Notes: a model not told the origin generated them from the sequence alone. A stretch of DNA of 64,000 nt from Arsenophonus sp046530735 (GCA_046530735.1 JBHEQV010000001.1:211553-275552), one strand, 5' to 3'. Positions 10,363 to 22,790 are shown, counted from the first letter of the stretch. Numbers and translations: made by a program.

Positions 10363-11398
10363 AGTTATATTGGTAAAGGTTGTTTATAGAAATTCCTTAT
10401 ATTATAAAAAGAATTTTCGCTACAGCGGTTAGCATGAAAAAGCAAACAGTCATAAAGATCAAAAAGACTATTTCCTGACTCCATAGTAACATAAATTGCA
10501 TCTTAATTAATTATATTCAGTAACATTATGTCGAATTATTTTCGATAATACATTGAAGCAAGTTATTCTACTTTATTTTTCCTATATTGTCATAGTTAAT
10601 ATATTAACCGTTCAGGAGATTCATTATAGTTACGATATCACTTTAAAATCCTTGATTACAAGAAAACATTTATCAATATTACTGAAAATCCTATGGTAAA
10701 ACTAGATCAGAAGAATAAATGATTTAGTTATCTTCAATGTACGTTGAATAACTTGACTATACAGGAGCCAGCAAAAGCAAATAGGAATTAATTTGAAACA
10801 GCGCTTAGGATTAGCGTCATTGTTTTTTGTTTCAGCGGCGACAACCAATATAAACGAACTAAATGGTATTATTGACGTGAAAAATGTTTTTCCCTGAATT
10901 CTTTAAAAGGAATCGTTATATTCCACATAGAAAAGGTAGAAAACGCAGGAAAGGAAGAAATAAAAGGAAAAAATAAATTCCGGACTTAATCACCCGAAAT
11001 TAAGAGGATCATTGTGAGTGATGAAACTATTGAATAGCTTAATGCGTAGTATATTAGCTGTATCTTAAGCCAATTATCGATAAAATCTTCATCCTTTAAT
11101 TAGATAGAGTTAAATATTATGAAACCTTTTTTAGCGAGTACGAAATTAATCACCATCACTTAATAAGGTTGGATAACTAGATAGTTATTGATAAGGAATT
11201 ACACATTCAAAATATGAACAGTTATATCAGGCGATTATTAAAGATGGGTGAGTAGATTCCACAGTGAATAGTCGTTTTATTTACTGAATTAGCTGACCTT
11301 AAGAAGATTTTTTGAACAACAAAAATTGAAATATAAATGTGCTACAAATTGCTTTACGAGCAAAGCAACAACTTTTGCCAACATAGGTAAATTTCCGC
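10363..11398 (+). mobile_element. Decayed IS1595-family element, full length (copy 1)
   Basis: About 1.04 kb. Terminal inverted repeats are related to GGCTATGTTGGCAAAGGTTG at the left and its complement CAACTTTTGCCAACATAG at the right. Interrupted plus frames give FFPEFFKRNRYIPHRKGRK near 10890, equivalent to the DE-FF-ESFKGKR block of IS1595-type DDE transposases. The zinc-ribbon CPHC of other copies is degraded here. Flanking octamers AATCTTCC and AAATTTCC agree at 6 of 8, a plausible decayed target duplication. Confidence 0.65.
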
Positions 11399-12289
11399 CG
11401 CCGTTTTTTCTGTTATTGCTCTAAATCAAAATCCTATAGCTCATGCTGCATCAAAACTAACAAGCAGTAGTTAGCAGCGCAGGTTTATATTTTGCTAGAC
11501 TGCAACTAGCAATATATTATTTAACTCTTATCCCATTTTCTTTAGCCTTTTTAATAATAATTGACTGCACTCAATCTTCTGTTTCTCGCCACTGCTGCAT
11601 TATGCTACAAGTAAGCACGCAAAGAGAGTATTGAAATTGGTATCTTCTATATCTTTTATACTTATAGTTGACAATTCAATCAATATTCGCATGCTCATCT
11701 CTCCGTTATTCTGTAGAAGTATGAATATTAAGCATGTTATATAACATAAGCTACTATTCAAAAAAAATAGAGGGCAAAAAATTTGGTGAGGCGTTATTAT
11801 TATCCTGCTAATAGCCGTACAATAATAACTTGATAAATCCTAGTATTTCTTGGTCTTGGGAATATCTGCGTCAGGAAGCAACAGCAAGGTTACACCTGAA
11901 GGCATAATTTCGGATATTACTGGAAAATATACACTTCATAAAAAGACAAAATGGGTGTGACATAGTATAAATACTTCATATACTACTTTCAAATTACCCT
12001 CAGTATTCGCGTAAAAACTGCAGAATTACTGATTGGGGGTTGTACATCATTACTATAGAGCACCTCGGACTAAAGCAGTACTAGCAGAAGCCCTTAACGC
12101 AGGAATAAATGATCGGACGCTATATTATAGCCATATTTCGGAAAGGCATGCTAAGATGGTAAGTTATTATGATTTATAATTGAATAGTAAACAAGGTATA
12201 CTATTATCGAAAACATATAAGGCATTAAAAAGATGACACAGCTTTCAAAAAAAATAGAAACCGAGGTTTTGCCGATCTGATAAAAGGAT
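11399..12289. other. Decayed DNA of unknown origin between IS1595 and IS256 remnants
   Basis: About 890 bases. Plus-strand frames contain coding-like fragments without a recognised family. Near 11402-11450 an export-signal-like segment reads SAAVFSVIALNQNPIAHA. Near 11865-11945 a block includes GSNSKVTPEGIISDITGKYT. At 12038-12178 an open stretch includes RTKAVLAEALNAGINDRTLY and ends SERHAKMVSYYDL then stop. Possibly one exported protein, or accessory genes interrupted by the IS1595 copy. No function assigned. Confidence 0.35.
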
Positions 12290-13507
12290 TTTCTGTGCCT
12301 TAATGTACAAGCTCCTAAGCCATAACTTGACAAAATGCTAAAACGCGCCTTGTCGACAGGCGTCATGTCATCATTCATAATAGTTTTTTCTACAATAAAT
12401 CACACAGACTATCATTGCGATATTAAGATTAAAGTGACTAATGGGTTAAATGGGGAATTGTTTCAACGGAAACGAAATATGCTTTAAGAGCTAATTATTA
12501 TTGCCTTATCTAAAGCTTACAAAAGCAGAGAAGAATGCTAGCGCATGGACTTATATCTGCAAGGCAGATTCATCGATGATTTTTATGAAGCTTTGTGGAC
12601 GATTCTCGGTGAAAAGCACGTGGTTTTTCTGCAAGGTACCCATATCCAGAAGACTGAAATACAAATGTCTTGAAGAGCGCAGGAAAGTGGCAGTTGCGTG
12701 ATTTAAACGATACGTATTACGTTTATTTCTTGGCGTAAGGCATATGTTCGGCCTGTTAGGCGGCCAGCTGATCGCCTTTTCATGCTGATTATTATTAGCA
12801 TTACTACACCTTATACCTAAAAGGGGGAACTCATTACGGTCGAAAATGGTTATTAAAAATTAAAAGGGGAACCTGGGCCGAACTTCTGGATTTACACGAA
12901 CGCGCTGTTTAACTGCATCTCTAAGCTTGCTATGGGAGGCGGTACTCTTGATTTTGGAATGGAATGGCAAAATATTCTTGAGTGCACAGTACCAATGTTG
13001 TTGGTATATAAAATAGCTAATGCACTGGTTACCTTTCCTAAAGGTATGCAAATAAAAGTTAAGAGTGAGCTGATAGAGATTTAGCTAACAAAAAAAAAGC
13101 TGCGATGCCACTAATAAAATCTTTAATATTTTATTGGAAATGGGTTTCAGCGAATATTCTGCAGCGATGAAGAAGCTGAAGAAAGATTAAGAATAATGGC
13201 TCTAATCTTATGATACCCTGTCGCCCACTGTGGCGTCAATAAGAACGACGAATCCGATTGAATCAGATTTTACAAGAATTAGGCTTTGAAGCTGACGCTA
13301 AAAACACTGTAGCTCGAGAAAAACAATCCTTTCAATGGTATAAAAGCTATTCTCGTTTGCTCAAAAAATTGAGAACTGGCTAAATTGGGATTTAAGTTGT
13401 TGAAGATGATGGTAACAACGTCAAATTTTAAGAATCGAGAACAGATTCACAAAGCATCAGAATATAAGATAGCCTGAACACTATACATCAGATTTACTAA
13501 TAACTAT
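12290..13507 (+). mobile_element. Decayed IS256-family element (plus copy P1), 5' part damaged
   Basis: Same family as the other IS256 loci. The plus frames carry the IS285/IS1414-type order: the EIKVP block near 12430, then LKQQWLEE-like residues near 12660, the YVY-W-DGIY block near 12720, GALDFGMEWQ-like residues near 12940, and the C-terminal KFKN block near 13420. The right end reads ATTTACTAATAACT. The first about 200 bases align poorly with other copies. Many stops in all frames. Confidence 0.7.
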
Positions 13508-13580
13508 AAACTAGGGCAACCCAAGTATTTATTTTTCTGTCACAACTGAAAAAAATAAACTTAAATATAACTCATTTTTA

Positions 13581-14060
13581 TTATTTAATTTTCTGTAACA
13601 TTGTTTTCGCTATTAGTTCTGGTAAAAAAGATGAAACATCACCGCCATGGCGAGCAACTTCTTTAATTAAAGAAGAGGAAACAAACGATAATTTTAGAGA
13701 AGGTAATAAAAAAATGGTTTCCAAATCAACCATTAGTTGGCTATTCATATTAGCCAACTGACATTCATATTCAAAATCTGACACAGATCGTATACATCTA
13801 ATCAAAATATTTGCCTGATGTTTTTTCGCAAAATTTGCCGTAAGCTCACAAAAGCTAGTTACTTCAACATTAGTTAGATGTTTTGTTTGTTCTTTAGCAA
13901 AAAAAATACGTTCTTCTATAGTAAACATAAGATTTTTATTCGAGCTATCAGCAATGGCCAATATTATCTGTTCAAATATTAAGGCAGCACGTTCTATAAT
14001 ATCTAAGTGACCATAAGTTATGGGATCAAAAGTACCAGGGTAAATTGCTTTTTTTTTCAT
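13581..14060 (-). CDS. coaD: Phosphopantetheine adenylyltransferase
   Basis: Penultimate step of coenzyme A synthesis: joins ATP and 4'-phosphopantetheine to give dephospho-CoA. The frame is open upstream to 14153. The start at 14060 (MKKKAIYPGTFDPITYGH) is chosen because it gives 159 aa, exactly the E. coli length, and places the nucleotidyltransferase motif TFDPITYGHLD correctly. Other motifs are RCIRSVSDFEYECQLANMN and the C-terminal SSSLIKEVARHGGDVS. The gene stands alone between IS256 remnants, without its common Enterobacterales partner waaA. It must therefore have its own promoter or be read through from flanking DNA (inference). Confidence 0.95.
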   Translation of the reverse strand: MKKKAIYPGTFDPITYGHLDIIERAALIFEQIILAIADSSNKNLMFTIEERIFFAKEQTKHLTNVEVTSFCELTANFAKKHQANILIRCIRSVSDFEYECQLANMNSQLMVDLETIFLLPSLKLSFVSSSLIKEVARHGGDVSSFLPELIAKTMLQKIK

Positions 14061-14265
14061 AAAATTATTTTCACTAATTATCGTCTTATTTAAGCATATT
14101 AAATAATAATGCTGACAAACTAAATATTTATCATTGACAAGAATATCTATCATTTATTTTCTATTGAAAATAAATGATAATTACTATCATATTTTTAGTT
14201 AATTATTAGTTTAACTTTAACTAGTAAATAAAATATTAAAAATTTTTATCTTTAATAATAGTTAT

Positions 14266-14504
14266 TAACTTATGTTAATTTTTGTATATGGGTTTTCGGA
14301 GATGATGTTATCTTGCTGATTGATTTTATCAATGATCTCAACAACAGAGAGATAAGATGATATCTTATGAAAAGTCTATTTTACATGAATCTGTAAATGA
14401 AATATTATTCTGATCCTTTTCATGAACTCATCCGTTAATATTTATAGGACAGCTAATAGGTACCGCGCTATTAAGGATGAGTTTGAAATTATAATGCTGC
14501 AACA
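14266..14504 (+). mobile_element. 5' fragment of an IS256-family element (P6)
   Basis: Starts AACTTATGTTAATTTTT and matches the first about 240 bases of other plus copies, including the GATGATGTTATCTTGCTGAT-type stretch. It then joins directly, in opposite orientation, to copy M2. Confidence 0.65.
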
Positions 14505-15661
14505 AGATAAGCTATTAGTAAATAGAGTATGGATGGTCAGGGCTCTTTCCACTCACTCTGAGATTTTATAAATCTGTCTTCACCCTTAAATTAAATGTTG
14601 TTTATCGCCATTGTTAGTAAGTTAATTCCTTTAGTTGGGTATAGCTATCCTGAGCAGACAGGACTAGCTTAAATACTATTGAAAAGATTGTTTTTCTTGA
14701 ACTACAGTCGCTTCATAGATTCATTATCACAAAAGCCGATTCAATCGAATTCGTCGTTTTATTGATGCCACAGTGCGATAACGGAAAATCATAGAATGCC
14801 AGTTGTTCTTCTTGCTCTTTATCCAACTTAATGATCACTAAATGACGCTGAAAACCTTTCTAATAAAATATCAAGAGCTTTATTAACAACATCGCATCCT
14901 CTCTGCTAGCAATAACTCCTGCAATCACTCTTAACTTTGGGTATTGCATTCCAAAAACCAAGAGCACTATATCTCCATAGCAAGCTTGAAGATACGGTTA
15001 AGTCCACCGCCTTTACAGGGCTTAAAAGTTAGGTCCAAGTGCGTTTCAACTTTTAATAATCATTTTCGACTGCAATTAGTCTCCCACTTACGTCCATGCA
15101 GTGATATTGATAAATAAAGTAGCAGACAAAGGCGATCACCTGCCTAACAACACAGTGTAGCATTGGCTAACAAATAAACGTAGCGATATCACTTATAATT
15201 AAACAAAACAGCATTCCCTATGCCCTTCCCAAGCCATTTCTGTTTCACTCTATTGATGTGGGATCTTTCCTCGGCAGGAAACACCCATGTGATTTTCACA
15301 AAGAAGCGATCATCGAGCTTTGTAAAAATCACTGGTAGAAACTCTTTAACGTTTTTTTTGCACACTTCAGATAAGTCGACGCAAGAAGTTTTAAAAGCGT
15401 ATTCCATTGCTGTTGTAATCCTACCTTAAGCACTTTAATTTCAACATCACCAATACTAGTCTATTATAGTTCGTTGTGACAACTATCCCTTACGAATGAG
15501 TTCATGCAAGAGATAAGAGTAATATCTGATTTTTGCGGATAACTATAGTACAGTAGACTTTTATGGTATATAACCTCTCTGTTGTTAACATTATTCACAA
15601 AATCAATTAGCAAGATATGCTAGCATCTCCAAAACTCATATATCAGAATTAAACATAACTC
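14505..15661 (-). mobile_element. Decayed IS256-family element (copy M2), abutting P6 in opposite orientation
   Basis: The left end CTATTAGTAAAT resembles the family end GTTATTAGCAAAT. The right end is the complement of GAGTTATGTTTAAT. About 1.16 kb, so it has lost roughly 0.25 kb against full-length copies. Minus frames show the IS256 residue blocks with many stops; the stretch 15190-15410 retains fragments such as LKQKWLGKGIGNA. It lies between coaD and recD. Confidence 0.7.
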
Positions 15662-15724
15662 CTTTTATTATTCGCTATTAATAATATTAAATAAAAATAA
15701 CCAGTAAAATAGATTCTACTTTCA

Positions 15725-17563
15725 TTAAAGTAATCGCTCAATTAAACCACTGCGACGTTCTGTAGTCGTCATTAATGCTTTAGCAAAAGCATGACGATCA
15801 GCATAAATCGTCAGTTGACTTTTTGCTCTAGTAATTGCAGTATAAATAAGCTCTCTACTAATAACAGGGGTAAAAATCGGTGCTAAAATCAATGCGACAT
15901 GTTTAAATTCTGACCCTTGAGATTTATGTACCGTCATAACAAAAGCAGTTTCATGCTGAGGTAAACGACTGGGTTGTATTTTTTTTATTACTCCATTAGG
16001 TAACTGAAAATAAGCTTTTAAACCTTGTTGACCATCCTGTAACATAATACCAATATCACCATTAAATAAACCAATTGGACGATTATTTTTAGTAATCATA
16101 ATTGGGCGACCTTCATAGTTTTTACTCCAACTATAGGCTGGCCGTCGAATACTTCCTTGACTATATAAAAGCTGTTCTATTTTATTATTTAACCCTATAA
16201 CTCCGTATGGTCCTTCCCTTAAAGCAGCTAATAAGCGGTATTGATTGAAACTATTCAAGATCTCTTCAGGATCTCGACAAATTTTTATCATATCCAAATA
16301 GCAACGGTAGTATTCAGCAGTATCAAAAAGCAATTGAGTATATTTTTCAGGCGAATTAATTAAATTAAAAGTAATATCGGCGTTTTGTTGTGTTAATAAT
16401 TTCTCAACATTTCTAATGTTACCCTGATTACTTGCAGTAGCAAGTAGGCCAATTTCTGATTTGGCATCAAAACGATAACTCTTTCGTAATAAGCAAATAC
16501 TATCTTTTATTTTTGGCCCATCATTCGAGATAAAATCAGATAAGTCACAACCTGTGATTTTAGTCAGTTGCGCCGCTCTTTCTCTACTGTATCCTAATTC
16601 TGAAAAACGACAAAGATCCCCAAGGACAGCACCCGGCTCAACAGAGCCTAATTGATCTTTATCACCTAGCAAAATAAGACGCGCATGCTCAGGTAGAGCT
16701 TCAATTAATCTTGCCATCATGGGCAGATCAATCATAGATGCTTCATCAATTATTAAAACATCTAACAAGAGTAGATTATCTTTGTGATAACGTAATAACT
16801 GGCTATTGATTTTAGCACCTAATAACCGATGCACAGTCTGCGCTTGTCCTGGCATAATCGCATACTCATCGGCAGATAAATTTAGTTTCAATAATGCATT
16901 ACTTAACGATTCTGTTAATCTAGCCGCCGCTTTTCCTGTCGGTGCAGCTAGCTGAATGATTATCTTTTTATCACTTAATTGAACTAAAGTAGCTAATAAA
17001 TATGTTACCGTCGTGGTTTTACCTGTACCCGGTCCACCAGAAATAACAGCAATCCGACTGGTTACTGAAACTGCAACAGCTATTTTTTGCCAATCTTGTT
17101 TTTTCGAGGATGTAAAAAAACGTGTTAAAATAGTCGCTAAACGCTTTTCATCAACAGTTTCTAATAAATGACGAGAAAAAAAGTCAGCTATTAACCCTTC
17201 ATCAGCCCACATTCGCTGAAAATAAAGTTTGTTATCTGATAATACTAATGGTTTTGCTGCTATTTGCGATGCATCACAAACTGCATTACATTGTTTAAGC
17301 TCAATATAAATCCTGCTATTATCCGGTGTTCCCGCTTTTTCCCAAAGCATAAAAACTATTTCAGGCTGTCTACCTTCAAATAAATAACCTAGTTGCAGTT
17401 TATCAATAAATAAGCAAACATGCCCTGCTTGAGTTTCAGCACTCAATATTGCAAATATTAATAATAATAATGGGTTTTTATAATCGGCTAACCGAATAGC
17501 AAGCTGTATATCTAAATAACTAAACAAATTAAGCTTAACAGCTCGTTTTAGTAAAGTTATCAT
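15725..17563 (-). CDS. recD: RecBCD enzyme subunit RecD (exonuclease V alpha, 5'-3' helicase)
   Basis: Fast 5'-3' helicase subunit of RecBCD, which processes double-strand breaks. 612 aa (E. coli 608) with no internal stop. Walker A is SGGPGTGKTTTVTYLLATL near residues 174-192, Walker B is DVLIIDEASMIDL, and motif III is LLGDKDQLGSVEPGAVLGDL. The C-terminal motifs VMTVHKSQGSEF and YTAITRAK are present. Its ATG overlaps the stop of the recB remnant (TAATG), preserving the ancestral coupling. However, recB is destroyed and recC is not in the window, so RecD has lost its holoenzyme partner here. It may be a survivor awaiting decay or may act alone. Confidence 0.94.
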   Translation of the reverse strand: MITLLKRAVKLNLFSYLDIQLAIRLADYKNPLLLLIFAILSAETQAGHVCLFIDKLQLGYLFEGRQPEIVFMLWEKAGTPDNSRIYIELKQCNAVCDASQIAAKPLVLSDNKLYFQRMWADEGLIADFFSRHLLETVDEKRLATILTRFFTSSKKQDWQKIAVAVSVTSRIAVISGGPGTGKTTTVTYLLATLVQLSDKKIIIQLAAPTGKAAARLTESLSNALLKLNLSADEYAIMPGQAQTVHRLLGAKINSQLLRYHKDNLLLLDVLIIDEASMIDLPMMARLIEALPEHARLILLGDKDQLGSVEPGAVLGDLCRFSELGYSRERAAQLTKITGCDLSDFISNDGPKIKDSICLLRKSYRFDAKSEIGLLATASNQGNIRNVEKLLTQQNADITFNLINSPEKYTQLLFDTAEYYRCYLDMIKICRDPEEILNSFNQYRLLAALREGPYGVIGLNNKIEQLLYSQGSIRRPAYSWSKNYEGRPIMITKNNRPIGLFNGDIGIMLQDGQQGLKAYFQLPNGVIKKIQPSRLPQHETAFVMTVHKSQGSEFKHVALILAPIFTPVISRELIYTAITRAKSQLTIYADRHAFAKALMTTTERRSGLIERLL

Positions 17564-17565
17564 TA

Positions 17566-20500
17566 TTCCTCATCTTGATTAGTTGCATTAAATAATTCAT
17601 CTATGTTATTACTAAACCTATTAAGTTTGAATAGTATAGTAAATATTACCATAACTAAGATTGTTAGTATCCAACCCCCAATGTAAAAAATATATTTAAT
17701 ACCACTAAAATATTTTTGTAATCATCATTAAGCAAATAATTTTGTAAAAAATTATTGATAGCTAATATAAATACTGTAAATCATATGCATGATCAATCAT
17801 AGCATTCTGCATTACCTTCTTTTCTATATACCAGACCTTTTTCCTCTAACTAATTTAATTTATAATTAAGCAAATAAATTTATTTTTCCAAAAAAAACTA
17901 AATCAATATAATATTTTAAAATACCATTACTGGTTCAAAACTAAGTGATTTGGAATGTTTAAGATAAAGCATCATATATTCATTATCTGCATTGCCTAAT
18001 GCAGATTGCAAGAATTTTTCTATTAAAAAAATTTTATTTAATTGATATTCAGATCTAGTATTTGATAAATTAAACTATCTTTAAGTAAATTGATGTCAAA
18101 ATATTTATTAGCCACATTTTAAGCACTGTTTTCTACCATCAGAAAACCAAAATTATTTTAATTTTCAGCTATCCAAGACTCTTATGGATGTTGATTAAAT
18201 ACGAGTATTTCTAATGAGAAATATAAAAAAAGTTTATATTGTAGTAGCACCTTTAAGAAAAAATATGAACACCTCCTACTTTAGTCTTTCACCTTAAAGC
18301 AATTAAGTTGTTAACTTGCACATTAGCATCTATTTTAGGTACCAAAGATTATATAATAATCTCAATATTATATCACTAGTACTAAACACTTATCAAATAA
18401 TGAATTCATATCATAATATGATAATCCTGAATAACTAGGTAACCCTCCCAGGTATTTTAGATCTACCTATAAAATTTCAAGTCAATAATTTCACGAATTT
18501 ACTCTACTTAAATGTATAAAAGAAATAAGTTAATATTATTAATAGGTGTGATAGTAATATTTTACTCACTAATGTACTTGAAAAATTACCTAATAAAGTT
18601 ATATTATCTGACTACCCATTTTATAATAAGCAATTTAATCCAATTTGATATAAATCAGTATCACATACTTTTCGTACTAGACCAACCTTTTAAAGAGGGT
18701 TAAGCAATACTATAATGATAAACTAAACGCATTAATGCAACATATAGAATAAGCAAAATCTTCAGATAAATGTTCTTCATTATAGATCCTGCTACTCTTT
18801 TGTTAAGTTAGATCAAGGCATTTTTAAAATGCCACAACTATGAAAAGTGGGCAACTTTACTGTAAGAATTAACAGAAAAAAGTAATCAAACAATCAGATA
18901 CTTTAAAGCTTAAGATTTAAAGATCGCACCAATATGAATCAAGCGACTATTATTTTCTAAATGTATTTCTGATTTCCTACTAAAGGATCTGATTGATCGA
19001 TCTGCTGATCTAAACCAGCAAACTATAGCGTACTCACCTTTAAGTTATAATTCAGGTTCTTCCAACAATTCATTCAAATGCATCAGATTCATCAAAGAAT
19101 TTTCACCATCTATATGATCTATTAGTAGGTTTTCAACAATCAGCTGGTTAAACTTGATAGCTAGTAATGCATATTACCTACCATATTGTTACTCAAATTA
19201 ATAAATAACTAGAAAACTCTTCAATATATATTCTTCCACTTATTTTTATCTTAATTTAATTACTTAATATCTTATGCACTTGACCAAATTAAATAAGTAG
19301 ATAATCTACAACTCAGCATACTCAGCTTTTCTGATGAAAATACGGCTTATAATAGTTATTACATATTGCGCACTTCATCAGTAGCAAAACACTTTCTTGA
19401 TTAAAAAAACTAACAAAATATTAAATTTAATTAATGCTTTTCTTATTATTATTTCTTCATGACGACTTCTGATTAACACTATAATATCTGCAGTCATTAT
19501 CGATCATTTGATATCACTTCGATATAACCAGGTTATTCTATTCTCCACCTCTTTAAGCCAATTAAAAATCTGAGCAGCACTCTATAAGCTATCGTTTGCT
19601 GGATAACTCAAGATTGAAACAATTTCTATTATCTAAATAACAAAAATTTAAAGCTGATAATTTTTATTATTTTATAAATAAACGCTAAATTCTGATTTAA
19701 AGAGGCTAAATTAAGTATTCCAAACAGAATTTTCTCAAATAAAAACAGTTTTCTTCCAGACTGAATAATTGATTAACAGCCACACAACCATTATTGGTGA
19801 TTAACGTCAATTAATATGAAGAGTATAACATGATTTAATTAATCTTTATCTTAAGATAAGTAAAAATATTCGCTTTATAAAAAATATGAATAGCTTGTTA
19901 GCTCCACAATAAATAACAAGACAAATTTTTTATCATTGATAAATAGTTAAAAACTTTGATATTATTGCGAAGCAGTATCTTGAAACTCATCAATCATAAT
20001 AACGGAATAATGATTATAGATTTCGTTAGCTAATTGCTCTCCATCTTCTGTATCTAGTGCCTGATCTAAATGATTTAATAAATCACTAAATCTAATCTCT
20101 ATATATTACTTTCCTCCTTAATAATTGTTTTGTGAACGTTAATAATCAGTTTCAAAAATAATAAGATCTTCTAATGCGGATGATTGCTGAAACAAATTAT
20201 CGCTAGAAGAAAATCTTATGTTCTGGGATACATTACCAGCGATGTTTTATCTATCAATTAAAATTGGCAAAATGTACTAATTCTTTAAGTGTTTTATAAT
20301 TTACTGCTTGGTGACCACACCTAACTAGTAGCAGTGCTAATAAAATCAGTAAATTACAGCAACTATAACTACATTTATTAAAAATAGAATCAATAATTAA
20401 ATTAATAAAGCTTACTAAATTTAAAAACCACAAAACTTTTATTTTTATCGTATTAATTACGATTTAATGATACTTTATTGATTGAGGTTCGATGGGTTTA

Positions 20501-21180
20501 TTAATAAAAATCGAAATATCGCCTTGTAAATAAGTGTTTTTTTCAGCTAAAAGTGCTTCTAGATTACTCAATTTCTCAACTATAATATTCGATATAGAAT
20601 AATCTAATGGCTAGAAGTTGTATCGCCAAAAATCAGAAAAATTCTGTTTCTGTAAGGTATGCTTATCTTATTATTAATGTTTAAACAGCATCCCTAACTT
20701 CAAAAGCATTCTGCATCAACATACGTTAACAAAAGCCATGAATGATATAAATCGTCACCTCGTCCATTTGATGTTAAACAATAAGTAACTATTTGACAGC
20801 CATCTTTTATCTGATTTATCTAAAAGATAAGATGATAAGATTTGAAATATTAAATTTCATCAAAACTAATACACCACTCTAATACAAACCATTCTCATCT
20901 AATAAATATTACAGTAAATACCTTGATCGTAATTCATCGGCTATCACTTCAATAAAAGTGAGCAGTAAAATCTCTTTAACACTTAATTGGGGAGAAGATG
21001 TATTTTTCTTAAAACCTAATAACAATCGCGAATAAATAAAGCTATCGTATAGGTTTTTTCTGTTCCTGATAAAATCTCTATTAACCTCTGCTTATGAAGA
21101 AGTTAATAATAAAGATACAGCTTATAAGCTTGTATTTGCCTATTACTCACCTACTATATACTAAATTAGAAAAATCTTTT
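17566..21180 (-). pseudogene. recB: Decayed recB (RecBCD helicase-nuclease subunit)
   Basis: The 3.6-kb stretch upstream of recD is the right length for RecB (about 1180 aa) but is full of stops and shifts. Landmarks on the minus strand: QRLIEILSGTEKTYTIALF near 21060-21120, equivalent to GERLIEASAGTGKTFTIAAL (Walker A, with Ala-to-Leu and Gly-to-Glu damage); VIMIDEFQDTASQ near 19970-20010, equivalent to AMIDEFQDTDPQQ (Walker B/motif II); and the last residues NNIDELFNATNQDEE with TAA overlapping the recD ATG. Despite heavy erosion the segment has not been deleted, so inactivation precedes shrinkage. Confidence 0.9.
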
Positions 21181-21199
21181 ATAATTCAGATACAGGCTG

Positions 21200-21469
21200 A
21201 TAAGTAATTCATTTTTTCAATTTATTATAATTTTTTTATTAACATCTTTAGGGAATAATTTCTGAAATAGAAACTAAAAATGTTTGTTTCAAAACAGCAT
21301 TTTATAAAAAGTTAATAAATTTTCCTATTTACTTTTTTTTAATACTTTGACAAATTTTCTATTATCAAAAGCAAATTATTGTCTGCGAAATCAGCTAATA
21401 AAAGATCTACCTCTTCGTAAAAAGTTTGTAAAAAGGCTTTCATTTGCGTTAAAAGTGCCTTTTTTATAC
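21200..21469 (-). pseudogene. ptrA: Probable 3' remnant of ptrA (pitrilysin, protease III)
   Basis: Directly upstream of recB, where ptrA lies in E. coli (recC-ptrA-recB-recD). Minus-strand frames read FYEEVDLLLADFADNN then FDNRKFVKV and, after shifts, NAVLKQTFLVSISEI. These parallel EEASKLSKDFDRGNMRFDSR and the QAVVEPQGMAILSQIS stretch of the PtrA C-terminus. The similarity is weak, and the synteny carries much of the argument. It is truncated by the IS256 copy M3. Confidence 0.5.
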
Positions 21470-22790
21470 AGTTATTAGCAAATCTGGTGTATGGCAGGTC
21501 AGATTACCGTTACACTCTGATACTTCGTGAATCTATTTTTTATCTTTAAATTTGGCACTGTTCACCATTAAAGTCAAACAGGTAAACCACTTTAGCAGCT
21601 TTCAGCTTTTCTTAGCAGATGGGAACAAGTTAAATAGTATTGAAATGGTTATTTTTCGAACCATACCCGCTTCACACATCGGATTCATAAACTCACTATT
21701 GCAAAAAAGCCAATTCAATTGGATTCGTCGTTCTTATTATTCCCACTGCTGCATTTACGCAACGCCATAGAATGCAAACTGTTCTTCTCGTTCTTTCTCC
21801 AGCTTCTTCATGGCTGCATGATACTTCGTTAATAACCTTGTCAACAAAATATTAAGGGATTTATTAGCGACATCGTGTCTCTTTGGTAGCCAAGGGCTCT
21901 TGGGTCTCACTTTTAACCTTTGGTGTTGAATTTCCTTTAGGGAGTAAAACCAAGGGAATCGTCGTCTCTAGTAGAAAGCATGAAGATATGATTAAGTCAC
22001 GTAATCATAGGTCACTTAAAAAGTTAGGATCAAGTTCGCTGCTGACTCTCGATAAGCATTTTAGACTGCAGCTAGCTCCTTAACGTTTATTCACAGCAAC
22101 CTCAATAATAAGCAGCAGGTAAAGGTGATCATCTTGTCTAATAGAATGACTATGCCATTAGCCAAGAGATAAACGTATCGCGTATCGCGTAAATTACGCA
22201 GGCAATAGTGCCTGCGTTCTTCAATGCCATTACTGTTTCAGTCTTCTGACTGGTACACTAGAACAGGATAGGAGAGGATGCGCTTTTTTACTAAGAATAA
22301 TTCCCCTTATGGCTTCATAAAATTATCGGTGGATACCTGCAAACAGCCATGCTAAACTCTTCGATGTTTTTACTTATTTCAGATAAGACGATAGCAATGA
22401 GTTCTTTAGGCATATTCTATTGCTTCTGCAATTCCTGACCTTAAGTCACTTTAATCTCAATATCGCCAATAACAGTTTATATAGTTCGCTTTGGCAAAAA
22501 CAGTTATGGAGGACGGTATATGATGTTTGTCGATAAGTTAGTGTTTAGTAGATTATCGCAGCAGTGGCGCTATTGAGATCAACCTCAATAGCGATATCTA
22601 TCAGCTACCTTCAAATATTACAAATAAGTTCACACAAGCGATCACAGATAATATCTAGTTTCATGGATACCTATAAGGTAGACTTTCATGACATGTAATC
22701 TCTCTGTTGTTAAAATCATCCAGTAAATCAATTAGCAAGGATACACACTAGCATCCCTAAAACCCAATAAACTAGAGATAAGTATAATTA
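21469..22790 (-). mobile_element. Decayed IS256-family element, near full length (copy M3)
   Basis: Left end CAGTTATTAGCAAATCTGG, right end complement of TAATTATACTTATC. Transposase on the minus strand, unreadable as a single frame. Flanking nonamers TTTTTTATA and TCCATTATA agree at 6 of 9, two of the three differences being C/T. It cuts the ptrA remnant. Confidence 0.75.

Noticed and set aside
12151..12378. 75-codon minus-strand frame beginning MNDDMTPVDKARFS
   Set aside because: Lies over the damaged 5' part of an IS256 copy and reads antisense to it; no family recognised.
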